This document shows, one piece after another, positions 26,192 through 33,945 of a DNA stretch of 64,000 bases; position 1 is the first letter of the stretch; every line of letters begins with the position of its first letter. The stretch lies in the NCBI GenBank assembly GCA_964014735.1, contig CAXHBH010000001.1, forward strand, positions 1-64,000, in the 5' to 3' direction. Both the position numbers and the translations under genes were made by a program. The notes under the pieces are model-generated. The model saw nothing but the letters and a program-made list of their open reading frames with translations. It was not told the DNA's origin and did no database searches. This DNA is from UBA7446 sp964014735 (lineage in GTDB: Bacteria; Bacteroidota; Bacteroidia; Flavobacteriales; Flavobacteriaceae).

Positions 26192-26740
26192 ATGGGCGTG
26201 GATTATTATTTATACATAAAAGCACTTCATTTGATATTTGTGATCACTTATTTTGCTGGGTTGTTCTATATGCCAAGACTTATGGTTTATCTCGTTGAAG
26301 CCAACGAACGTCCACAACAAGAATCGGATATTATCATACCGCAGTTACAATTGATGATGCGCCGTTTATGGCAGATCATCACCCTTCCCTCTGCTTTTTT
26401 AGGCCTTATTTTTGGAATTTGGATGTTGTGGATTAACCCTTTTTTATTGGGCAAATCATGGATGTTAATTAAGTTGGCATTTGTTGGCTTATTGATTTTA
26501 TATCATATAAAAACACATAGTTTTTACAGAGATTTTTTAAACGGGAATTGCCGTCGCAGCGCCAGTTTTTTACGTATTTGGAATGAAGGTGCAACCATCA
26601 TTTTATTTGGAGTTGTGTTCTTGGCTATACTTAAAGACAGCATTCATTGGATTTTTGGTTTATCTAGTCTTCTCGCTTTGGCTTTTTTATTGATGCTCGG
26701 CATTCGGGTTTACAAACGTTATCGTAATAAAAAGCTGTAG
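26192..26740 (+). CDS. hemJ: HemJ-like protoporphyrinogen oxidase
   Basis: 182 residues from ATG 26192; an upstream GTG/ATG region inside hemH is not conserved. Opens DYYLYIKALHLIFVITYFAGLFYMPRL, the first helix with the conserved His of HemJ, followed by three or four more membrane helices and RRLWQIITLP. HemJ is the heme-b-containing inner-membrane enzyme that oxidises protoporphyrinogen IX in many bacteria without HemG/HemY. Position between hemH and a kinase supports this. A one-mismatch box TACCTTTA lies 9 nt before the ATG. Confidence 0.85.
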   Translation: MGVDYYLYIKALHLIFVITYFAGLFYMPRLMVYLVEANERPQQESDIIIPQLQLMMRRLWQIITLPSAFLGLIFGIWMLWINPFLLGKSWMLIKLAFVGLLILYHIKTHSFYRDFLNGNCRRSASFLRIWNEGATIILFGVVFLAILKDSIHWIFGLSSLLALAFLLMLGIRVYKRYRNKKL

Positions 26741-26743
26741 TTT

Positions 26744-28186
26744 ATGCGACTGCCATCTCTTCGCGCCCGGATTTTTATAGCTCTCTTTTCTCTAGTTTTA
26801 ATGGCTTCGCTTTTAATCGCAGGTGTTACAATAGTGCAGTATAGCGAGCAGTCTAATACTTATCACGAACAGCGGTTGGAGCGTAAAGAAAATCAACTCA
26901 AAAAACGACTCAAGTATCTTTTGGAAAGCACATCATCAGATGTAGAAGAGGCAAATATTACTGCAGTTTTTCAACCGCATTTAAGCGAAATAGCGGATGT
27001 TTTGAATATTAACTTTAGACTTTACAGCCTGTCTGGCGACTTATTATGCTCCCCCACATCGATCGACGTTACATCCTCACATACACTATCTCCTTATATT
27101 TTAGAACGGCTACAACCCAATACGGGGGAAAGGCTTATTGATGTGAGTACTACTGATGATGGTGTTAGAACACGCTCTTCATTCTCCTATTTATATGACT
27201 TAAGCGCCCAGCCATTAGCCATTGTTAATGTGCCTTATTTGGACGATGATTCGCTCAGTTCAATGGAGCTCAAAGCCTTCTTAATTCGTTTGGTTCAAGT
27301 GTATGTGGTTATGTTGATTATTGCCATCATACTGGCTTTGTTTGTTTCTTCTTATATCACACGTTCTTTGGAAACTATCAGTATTAAACTCAATCAAACC
27401 AAACTTTCCAAAACGAATGCCAAAATAGAATTAACCAATCCCAGCCGTGAAATATCAGCCCTTGTATCTGCCTATAACCACATGGTGGATGAGCTTGAGG
27501 CCAGTGCTGTTAAGCTTGCAAAATCCCAAAGAGAAGTAGCTTGGCGCGAAATGGCCAAACAAGTAGCACATGAGATCAAAAACCCATTGACTCCCATGCG
27601 GCTAAGCATTCAGCATTTTGAGCAACAAGTAGCAAAAGGCGACGCCAAATGGAATGAAAAGGTTCACGAGTTTAGTCAATCACTTATTCAGCAAATTGAT
27701 ACCATGAGTGCCATTGCATCTACATTTTCACAGTTTGCTACAATGCCAACAGGCCAGTCAGAACGTATAAATGTAAAGGAGGTCGTGGGACGTGCTTTGG
27801 AGCTGTATGCAGACGCCCCAATTTCTTTTAAAGCAGCTGTTGATGCTTACGCCTATTTTGACGCTACCCAGTTGGTGCGTATCGTCAACAACTTAATAAA
27901 CAACGCCATACAGGCATGTGAAGAAGTGGAGCAACCTCAGATTCGCGTTACTATTATAAAAGATAAAAAATCAATTTTATTGGCTGTTGTGGACAATGGA
28001 AAGGGAATCCCCAAAAACCTACAAGACCGTATTTTTGAACCAACCTTTACCACAAAAACAAGTGGTATGGGGTTGGGTTTGAGCATGGTAAAATCTATTG
28101 TTGAAACGTATGATGGTTCGGTAAATTTTGATTCTTCTGCTGTTGCATCAACGCGCTTTGAACTCCGTATTCCAAGTGTTGACTAG
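26744..28186 (+). CDS. Sensor histidine kinase, NtrY-like
   Basis: 480 residues. Helix 1 at about 9-31, an extracytoplasmic sensor region (32-178), helix 2 at about 181-203, a HAMP-like linker, H-box VAHEIKNPLTPMR with phospho-acceptor His276, N-box NNLINNAIQ (382-390), G1 DNGKGI (417-422) and G2 GMGLGL (441-446). No response regulator is adjacent, so it is an orphan kinase. It starts 3 bp after hemJ and is probably co-transcribed with heme genes. Its stop shares CTAG with the opposing acyltransferase. Confidence 0.9.
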   Translation: MRLPSLRARIFIALFSLVLMASLLIAGVTIVQYSEQSNTYHEQRLERKENQLKKRLKYLLESTSSDVEEANITAVFQPHLSEIADVLNINFRLYSLSGDLLCSPTSIDVTSSHTLSPYILERLQPNTGERLIDVSTTDDGVRTRSSFSYLYDLSAQPLAIVNVPYLDDDSLSSMELKAFLIRLVQVYVVMLIIAIILALFVSSYITRSLETISIKLNQTKLSKTNAKIELTNPSREISALVSAYNHMVDELEASAVKLAKSQREVAWREMAKQVAHEIKNPLTPMRLSIQHFEQQVAKGDAKWNEKVHEFSQSLIQQIDTMSAIASTFSQFATMPTGQSERINVKEVVGRALELYADAPISFKAAVDAYAYFDATQLVRIVNNLINNAIQACEEVEQPQIRVTIIKDKKSILLAVVDNGKGIPKNLQDRIFEPTFTTKTSGMGLGLSMVKSIVETYDGSVNFDSSAVASTRFELRIPSVD

Positions 28187-28917
28187 GAATTGATTTCGGC
28201 TGTAATGGTTTTTTCTAGCTGCTCTAGCGCTTCTGTTACGTTGTAGTTAGGACAATCTACGGGAGGATGTATTTTAAGTTTAATTTTTGCACCAATGCCC
28301 ATGGGGAAATGTCCATAGCGTGAAAGCTTCCAGGAATTATTTATTGTAATACCTACCAACTTTGCGGAAGGTATGGCATCAATTAATTGATTCAATCCAC
28401 CGAATTGAAAGGCTTTTGGTGTGAAGCTTTTACTTCGTGTTCCTTCCGGAAAAATCACAATACTGCCGTGGGATTCAGCCAGTTTCTTTCCGAATGCTTT
28501 GATGTCTCGAAGTGCTTCTTTGGGCTTTTTTCTATCGATGAGCACAGCGCTGCCATTTCTAAGATTAAATGATATGCTTGGAATACCTTTGCCCAACTCT
28601 TTTTTGCTTACAAACTTTGGATATGCCTTTCGTAAATACCAAATAAGAGGCGGGATGTCATAGGTACTTTGATGGTTAGCTACAAAAATATACGATTGGT
28701 TTTTTTCCAATGAAAAAGGGCAATCTACAATAAATCGCGTTCCTAAAATATTGAGACACCTTAACAACAAAAAGTTGAGTATAATGATACTGGCACGGTG
28801 AGCCTTTATACCAATTATAAAAAAACAAATGCGTTGAATAGCATCAAACAATATGAGGGTAAGTACGAAGAAAAGGTAATATATTACACTAAGCGGATAA
28901 GAAACTAGCTTAGCCAT
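28183..28917 (-). CDS. plsC: 1-acylglycerol-3-phosphate O-acyltransferase
   Basis: 244 residues. Two N-terminal hydrophobic helices (about 8-30, 40-58), then the acyltransferase motifs NHQSTYD (His-x4-Asp), FPEGTRS and a later substrate-pocket block. It should acylate lysophosphatidate in phospholipid synthesis at the inner membrane. It lies 9 bp after brxA and is likely in the same transcript. PlsC paralogues are common, so the exact acceptor is unproven. Confidence 0.87.
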   Translation of the reverse strand: MAKLVSYPLSVIYYLFFVLTLILFDAIQRICFFIIGIKAHRASIIILNFLLLRCLNILGTRFIVDCPFSLEKNQSYIFVANHQSTYDIPPLIWYLRKAYPKFVSKKELGKGIPSISFNLRNGSAVLIDRKKPKEALRDIKAFGKKLAESHGSIVIFPEGTRSKSFTPKAFQFGGLNQLIDAIPSAKLVGITINNSWKLSRYGHFPMGIGAKIKLKIHPPVDCPNYNVTEALEQLEKTITAEINS

Positions 28918-28926
28918 TACCTATTA

Positions 28927-29337
28927 TTAGCAATGAGCGTTGTAAGCTTCTTTTAGATTTTCTGCTATTATATCTGCAGAACGCCCTTCAATGTGGTGCC
29001 TTTCGAGCATATGCACCAATTCTCCATCATTAAATAGTGCAATACATGGGGACGAAGGGGGAAAAGGAATCATCAGGCCTCTCGCTTCTGCAGTAGCCTC
29101 TTTATCTACACCGGCAAATACCGTAATAAGTTGTGTAGGTGTTTTGTCATTGGCTAATGACAAACGCACACCAGGACGGGCATTAGCTGCAGCACAACCA
29201 CAAACAGAGTTTACTACCACAAGCGTAGTACCTTTTTGATTTATTGCCGAAGTAACACTTTCTGGAGTAGTACATTGGTTGAAACCTACAGCAGTAAGCT
29301 CTTCGCGCATGGGTTTAACAATTTCAGCAGGATACAT
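28927..29337 (-). CDS. Bacilliredoxin BrxA/BrxB family (YphP/YqiW)
   Basis: 136 residues, family-typical. The hallmark CGC motif occurs in NSVCGCAAANARPG (near residues 52-54 for the CGC). A conserved N-terminal PMREELTAVGF and C-terminal ERHHIEGR are also present. In Firmicutes, bacilliredoxins remove bacillithiol from proteins. Bacteroidota members are thought to act on low-molecular-weight thiols or as disulfide reductases. A -7 box lies 18 nt upstream. Confidence 0.9.
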   Translation of the reverse strand: MYPAEIVKPMREELTAVGFNQCTTPESVTSAINQKGTTLVVVNSVCGCAAANARPGVRLSLANDKTPTQLITVFAGVDKEATAEARGLMIPFPPSSPCIALFNDGELVHMLERHHIEGRSADIIAENLKEAYNAHC

Positions 29338-29355
29338 TGCAAATCATTTAGATGA

Positions 29356-29363
29356 CAAAGATA
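29356..29363 (-). promoter_or_regulatory. -7 box of brxA-plsC
   Basis: Minus-strand TATCTTTG, 18 nt before the ATG at 29337. Confidence 0.5.
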
Positions 29364-29380
29364 AGCAAGCTTTTGGACTT

Positions 29381-29899
29381 TTAAGCACGTTCGCAATATA
29401 CCATATAGTAGCGGGGTGTAAAATATCGCAATAGTGGTCTGACTCCAATTTTTTTAGGGTCAGGTGAAGCCCAAACCAAACTATCTTTCACAACCCACCC
29501 ACTTTTTTCTAACAAAAAATCAAATTGCTTTTGCTCAAATTCGTGGTAGTGCTTGTCCCAATCGTCATTAGAGTTCCAATAGGCGGAGGCAAACCATAAC
29601 TTGAGTGGCACAGAGGCAATAAGCATGGGGGTTTTAAGCTTGCTAAGGATATTAAATGGCGCCAACATATGTTCAAATATTTCAAAGGCAGTAACACAAT
29701 CCACACCAGTATCTAAATAAGCTTGAAAGTCTGTATCGAGATTCTCCCCTTTGGTATTTTGCACCAAATATCCTGCGGAGGCAATAAAATCAGACAAGTC
29801 ATTTGGAGTGCCTAAGTCAAGAATGTTAGTACCGTGCTCTAAGTGCTTTTGCACAAAAGAGCGTGTTTTTTCAAAACGTTTGGCTTCTGGAAATCGCAT
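29381..29899 (-). CDS. SAM-dependent methyltransferase-like protein
   Basis: 172 residues from ATG 29899. An earlier in-frame start at 29941 would read through a promoter-like TACATTTA box 4 nt before 29899. NILDLGTPNDLSDF fits the SAM-binding motif I (GxG is partly degenerate, LGTPND), VDCVTAFEIFEHM is motif II, and a late APFNILSKLKTP/LIASVPLK block follows. It resembles methyltransferase type 11/12. The imperfect glycine loop leaves activity uncertain. Confidence 0.72.
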   Translation of the reverse strand: MRFPEAKRFEKTRSFVQKHLEHGTNILDLGTPNDLSDFIASAGYLVQNTKGENLDTDFQAYLDTGVDCVTAFEIFEHMLAPFNILSKLKTPMLIASVPLKLWFASAYWNSNDDWDKHYHEFEQKQFDFLLEKSGWVVKDSLVWASPDPKKIGVRPLLRYFTPRYYMVYCERA

Positions 29900-29957
29900 G
29901 AGGTAAATGTAGCACAATATTAGACGACAAAAATAGGACATTCCTTATTTTCATTCG

Positions 29958-29965
29958 TATTTTTG
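29958..29965 (+). promoter_or_regulatory. -7 box of TerB-DnaJ gene, leaderless geometry
   Basis: TATTTTTG with 4 nt before the GTG start at 29970. Confidence 0.5.
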
Positions 29966-29969
29966 CAGT

Positions 29970-30686
29970 GTGCGTTGGCTATTTGCATTTATTGGCTATA
30001 TGATTTTTCGATTTCCAGGAGCCTTATTTGGCTTTTTTTTGGGAAGCCTTTTTGAAACGAGCAGTCGTACTAAGTTTGCCACTTCTTTCCAAACCAGTCG
30101 TGTTTCCCCACAAGACTTTGAGTTACGACTGCTGGCATTGGCAAGTATGGTTATTAGAGCTGATGGCAAAACAACCCAATCCGAACTGGATTATGTGCGG
30201 GCGCAATTTGTTCAGTTTTTTGGCAAGGAGCGTGCTAATCTAATTTTCCGCGTATATAACGCTGAGTTCAAGCAATCTGGAATTTCTGCCTTCGAAATTG
30301 GACAATTTCTTGTCTCTAGAACGCAATATGGTGCCCGTTTACAAATGCTTGATTTCTTATTTCGTATTGCCAAAGCTGACGGACGTGTTTCTTTACCAGA
30401 GCTAGAAAAACTATTTGAGATTGCTGGCTTTATGCGGATAAGCTCGCTAGACTTTAACAGCATCAAGGCCATGTTTGTTGTCCAAACAGATAGTGCCTAT
30501 ACCATTTTAGAAGTATCCAAATCGGCTACAGACAGCGAGATCAAAAAAGCATACAGGAATTTAGTTAAGAAGCACCATCCAGATAAAGTTCGTAACTTGG
30601 GTCAAGCAGCAGAGGAGGCTGCAAAAGAAAAATTTCAGCGTATTCAAAAAGCATATGAGGACATTAAAAGCGAACGTGGATTTTAG
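29970..30686 (+). CDS. TerB-DnaJ protein, DjlA-like
   Basis: 238 residues from GTG. A short glycine-rich hydrophobic N-terminus (about 3-22) may touch the membrane. A TerB-like helical domain at about 50-155 shows the repeated metal-binding pattern (MVIRADGKTTQSE; RIAKADGRVSLPE). A C-terminal J domain (about 170-238) carries the HPD triad in KKHHPDK. This is DjlA architecture, an Hsp70 co-chaperone. Likely co-transcribed with the HupE-like gene 6 bp downstream. Confidence 0.88.
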   Translation: MRWLFAFIGYMIFRFPGALFGFFLGSLFETSSRTKFATSFQTSRVSPQDFELRLLALASMVIRADGKTTQSELDYVRAQFVQFFGKERANLIFRVYNAEFKQSGISAFEIGQFLVSRTQYGARLQMLDFLFRIAKADGRVSLPELEKLFEIAGFMRISSLDFNSIKAMFVVQTDSAYTILEVSKSATDSEIKKAYRNLVKKHHPDKVRNLGQAAEEAAKEKFQRIQKAYEDIKSERGF

Positions 30687-30692
30687 CATCTT

Positions 30693-31274
30693 ATGAACGA
30701 TTTTATATTTTATTTACGACTTGGATTTGAGCATATTTTAGATATTAATGGCTATGATCATTTGTTATTTTTAGTAGCAATGTCGCTTCCATTTGTTTTT
30801 AAGCAATCGCGGTTGTTGCTTTTACTTGTGACGGCTTTTACCATCGGACACACCCTATCCCTTTGGGCTGCTTCAGCTGGAATCATCCGCTTTTCTTCAA
30901 ATTGGATAGAGTTTTTGATTCCCATGACCATATTACTAACTGCCCTTCACACATTGTATTGGAATAACAGTTTAGAACGAAAACCATCTTTGCCTTTTTT
31001 TGTTCTTGGTGGTTTTTTTGGCATCATTCACGGGCTTGGGTTTTCGGGATATTTTTCCATGGTTTTCCCACAAAAATCAATAGGCTTTCCATTGTTGTAT
31101 TTTACACTTGGAATTGAGCTGGCGCAGCTCCTTGTTGTGGCTTTTGTTGTTGTGCTTGATAGCATTTTAAGCAATATATTTAGGGTATCAAAACGCGATC
31201 GCCTTTTGGTTGGGAGCAGTATAATTATCGGAATTTTAGTACCCATTTTAATCACCTCAACAAAAGCACTATGA
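30693..31274 (+). CDS. HupE/UreJ family membrane protein
   Basis: 193 residues with about six membrane helices. The family signature GFEHILDINGYDHLLFL is near the N-terminus, followed by AFTIGHTLSL and FGIIHGLGFSGY. HupE/UreJ members are putative nickel or cobalt permeases; no hydrogenase or urease genes are nearby, so the substrate is unknown. Overlaps the dCMP deaminase ATG by 4 bp. Confidence 0.87.
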   Translation: MNDFIFYLRLGFEHILDINGYDHLLFLVAMSLPFVFKQSRLLLLLVTAFTIGHTLSLWAASAGIIRFSSNWIEFLIPMTILLTALHTLYWNNSLERKPSLPFFVLGGFFGIIHGLGFSGYFSMVFPQKSIGFPLLYFTLGIELAQLLVVAFVVVLDSILSNIFRVSKRDRLLVGSSIIIGILVPILITSTKAL

Positions 31275-31702
31275 CTAAAGCTGAAAAAAAGCAATTGCGC
31301 TACGACACCGCTTATATGCGTATGGCAATGGAGTGGTCCAAGCTATCGCATTGTAAACGCAAGCAAGTAGGCTCGCTTATTGTGAAAGACCGTATGATTA
31401 TATCTGATGGATATAATGGAACGCCTACAGGTTTTGAAAATGCTTGTGAAGATGAAGAACACTATACAAAATGGTATGTGTTACACGCCGAGGCAAATGC
31501 GATTATGAAAGTAGCTTCATCTACCCAATCTTGTGCTGGAGCTACCTTGTACATTACCTTGTCACCCTGTAAGGAATGCAGTAAGCTTATTCATCAAGCA
31601 GGTATAATAAGGGTAGTCTATGCAACGGCATATAAAGATAGTTCTGGAATTGAGTTTTTAAAGCGAGCTGGGGTGGAAGTTGTCGCCTTACCGCTAGACT
31701 AA
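31271..31702 (+). CDS. dCMP deaminase (ComEB-like)
   Basis: 143 residues. Zinc cytidine-deaminase fold: HAEANAI (His ligand and catalytic Glu, near 73-79) and PCKECSKL (the two Cys ligands). The N-terminal RMAMEWSKLSHCKRKQVGS and GYNGTPTGFENACED stretches are typical of dCMP deaminases, which make dUMP for dTMP synthesis. Its stop overlaps the opposing small gene by 4 bp (CTAA). Confidence 0.9.
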   Translation: MTKAEKKQLRYDTAYMRMAMEWSKLSHCKRKQVGSLIVKDRMIISDGYNGTPTGFENACEDEEHYTKWYVLHAEANAIMKVASSTQSCAGATLYITLSPCKECSKLIHQAGIIRVVYATAYKDSSGIEFLKRAGVEVVALPLD

Positions 31703-31896
31703 CCCTTCAATTTATCTTTAATCTTAAGGGCTATTTTTAGAATCGTAAGTAAGATAATGGCGCAAAGACTTGCACCAACACCAACCACAGCGGCAAAACT
31801 TTCACCATCTAAAGGCTCTTCAAAATCTATATGAAACAAATTAAAAATCAGCAAACCAACAGCCAGACCTAAGAATATATATATAAGTACTTTCAT
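31699..31896 (-). CDS. Small two-helix membrane protein
   Basis: 65 residues from ATG 31896. Hydrophobic helices at about 2-20 and 38-55 flank an acidic linker (DFEEPLDGES), with a Lys-rich end. Family not recognised. An in-frame TTG at 31920 lies exactly 4 nt after a TACATTTG box, the leaderless spacing seen elsewhere, and would add eight residues (MKNNDYKH); ATG is kept because the helix begins right after it. Confidence 0.6.
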   Translation of the reverse strand: MKVLIYIFLGLAVGLLIFNLFHIDFEEPLDGESFAAVVGVGASLCAIILLTILKIALKIKDKLKG

Positions 31897-31924
31897 GTGT
31901 TTATAATCGTTGTTTTTCAATGGT

Positions 31925-31932
31925 CAAATGTA
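31925..31932 (-). promoter_or_regulatory. -7 box of small membrane protein gene
   Basis: Minus-strand TACATTTG, 28 nt before ATG 31896 and 4 nt before an alternative TTG at 31920. Confidence 0.45.
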
Positions 31933-32094
31933 ACCTCTAATGTTAAAAAATAATCATCCCTTTGTATGTAAATACTTATTTTTAAATGTCGGTTTCATTA
32001 GACAAATAATACCATAGTGCAAGTTGCAATCTCTTATAAGCTAAACATGGCCCAAATATACTTTTTTTATGTTTCAAAATTGTAGTTTAGCATC

Positions 32095-32676
32095 ATGTTT
32101 CAATTAGGCAAAACTCTGGTTTCAGAAACACTTTTTGAGCAGGCATTTACATGCGACTTAACAGCATGTAAAGGGGCATGTTGTGTAGAAGGTGAGGCAG
32201 GTGCGCCACTTGAGCCGGAGGAAATAAACCAGCTTAAAAAGCATTGGACAACACTCAAGCCTTATCTTTCAAAAGAAGGTATAGCGGCCATTACGGCACA
32301 AGGTGTAGCCACTCAAAATGCATTTGATGATTGGGAGACCCCGTTAATTGATGGCAAGGCATGTGCATACATTGCTTATGATAGCAATGGTGTTGCACAA
32401 TGTGGTATAGAGCAAGCCAACAAGCAAAAAGATACCACCCTCCAAAAACCCATATCTTGTCATTTATATCCTATCCGTGTAAAAAACTATAGCGCATTTG
32501 TAGCGGTTAATTACCACGAGTGGTCTATATGTGCGTCAGGCTGTGTGCTTGGAGATACACTAAAAAAACCGCTTTATCAGTTTGTACAAACGGCATTGGT
32601 ACGAAAGTTTGGCCAAGCATGGTACGACGCCTTGCATGCGGCAGCGCTAGAATTTGATGCTAACAAAAATTGTTAG
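32095..32676 (+). CDS. DUF3109 family protein
   Basis: 193 residues. A cysteine cluster near the N-terminus (TCDLTACKGACCVEGEAG) and later Cys residues (CGIEQANK, ISCHLYPIRV, ICASGCVLG) are the hallmark of DUF3109, related to YkgJ-type zinc- or iron-binding proteins. Common in Bacteroidota, function unknown. A one-mismatch box TAGTTTAG (32083-32090) precedes the ATG by 4 nt. Confidence 0.85.
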   Translation: MFQLGKTLVSETLFEQAFTCDLTACKGACCVEGEAGAPLEPEEINQLKKHWTTLKPYLSKEGIAAITAQGVATQNAFDDWETPLIDGKACAYIAYDSNGVAQCGIEQANKQKDTTLQKPISCHLYPIRVKNYSAFVAVNYHEWSICASGCVLGDTLKKPLYQFVQTALVRKFGQAWYDALHAAALEFDANKNC

Positions 32677-32719
32677 ACAATGCTCTTACCATACAGCTTA
32701 TCACAAATAACTGAAAATC

Positions 32720-32737
32720 AATGGTTTAAAAACCATT
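32720..32737. promoter_or_regulatory. Inverted repeat upstream of nrdB
   Basis: AATGGTTT-AA-AAACCATT, an 8-bp perfect inverted repeat in the 206-bp region between the DUF3109 gene and nrdB. No T tract follows, so it is more likely an operator or mRNA hairpin than a terminator. Confidence 0.35.
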
Positions 32738-32882
32738 CATTTTCCGAGCTTTTGTAGGAAAACCCTTAGTTCTTGTTAAAAACTAAAAGGCATTGTGGAA
32801 AAGTATGGCTTTTATTTGGCCATTTTTTTTGGAATATTTGTAAGGAAATTATTCATCTCAAAAACCCTTTAATTAAAAAATT

Positions 32883-33866
32883 ATGCCAAATGCTATAGAA
32901 CCCATTTTGTCCGAAAACAAAAATCGCTTTGTAATTTTCCCAATTGAACACCATGATATTTGGGAATGGTATAAGAAGTCAGAAGCATGTTTTTGGACAG
33001 CTGAAGAGATTGATTTACATCAAGACTTGACAGACTGGTCTACTAAGTTGAATGATGATGAGCGTTATTTTATAAAACACATCTTGGCATTTTTTGCAGC
33101 ATCGGATGGAATTGTTAATGAAAATTTGGCCGAAAACTTTGTAAACGAAGTGCAGTATAGCGAGGCAAAATTTTATTATGGGTTTCAAATCATGATGGAG
33201 AATATCCATTCGGAAACATATTCGCTTTTGATTGATACTTACGTTAAGGACGAAACGGAGAAGAATAATTTATTTCAAGCCATTGAAGTATTTCCGGCTA
33301 TAAAGAAAAAAGCAGACTGGGCATTGCGTTGGATTGATTCAGATTCTTTTGCAGAACGTCTTATTGCTTTTGCAGCTGTAGAAGGAATCTTTTTCTCGGG
33401 TGCTTTCTGTTCCATTTTCTGGCTCAAAAAACGCGGCCTTATGCCAGGGCTAACATTTTCGAATGAATTAATTTCTCGTGACGAGGGGATGCACTGTGAC
33501 TTTGCTGTTCATTTGCACAATAAACACTTGGTAAATAAAGTACCACCAGCACGTATTCGCGAAATTATTATCGATGCCTTAAATATTGAACGTGAGTTTA
33601 TTACGGAATCACTACCGATTAGTCTAATCGGAATGAACTCCAAACTCATGACCCAGTACTTGGAATTTGTTACTGATCGCCTGCTTGTTGAACTTGGTTT
33701 AGAAAAAGAGTTCAATGTATCCAACCCATTTGATTTTATGGATATGATTTCGCTTCAAGGAAAAACAAATTTCTTTGAAAAGCGAGTTTCAGAATACCAA
33801 AAAGCAGGGGTGATGAACCAAGAAACAGAGGAAAAAGAGAAGTATTCTTTTGGCGACGACTTTTAG
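32883..33866 (+). CDS. nrdB: Ribonucleotide reductase class I beta subunit
   Basis: 327 residues. Holds the diiron-tyrosyl radical that starts NDP reduction in NrdA. Metal ligands Asp75 (AASDG), Glu106/His109 (MENIHSETYS), a Glu in AVEGIFF, and Glu/His in SRDEGMHCD are all visible. Tyr113 aligns with the radical Tyr122 of E. coli, so this is a standard tyrosyl-radical enzyme. nrdA follows after 79 bp, the reverse of the enterobacterial order. The upstream region has only a one-mismatch -7 box (AATATTTG). Confidence 0.94.
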   Translation: MPNAIEPILSENKNRFVIFPIEHHDIWEWYKKSEACFWTAEEIDLHQDLTDWSTKLNDDERYFIKHILAFFAASDGIVNENLAENFVNEVQYSEAKFYYGFQIMMENIHSETYSLLIDTYVKDETEKNNLFQAIEVFPAIKKKADWALRWIDSDSFAERLIAFAAVEGIFFSGAFCSIFWLKKRGLMPGLTFSNELISRDEGMHCDFAVHLHNKHLVNKVPPARIREIIIDALNIEREFITESLPISLIGMNSKLMTQYLEFVTDRLLVELGLEKEFNVSNPFDFMDMISLQGKTNFFEKRVSEYQKAGVMNQETEEKEKYSFGDDF

Positions 33867-33945
33867 TCATCTAAAAAGTATACGTGCAGCATCAATATTC
33901 ACCAATAGTATGGGTGTTGTTTAACCAGTAAAAACAAACGACATT

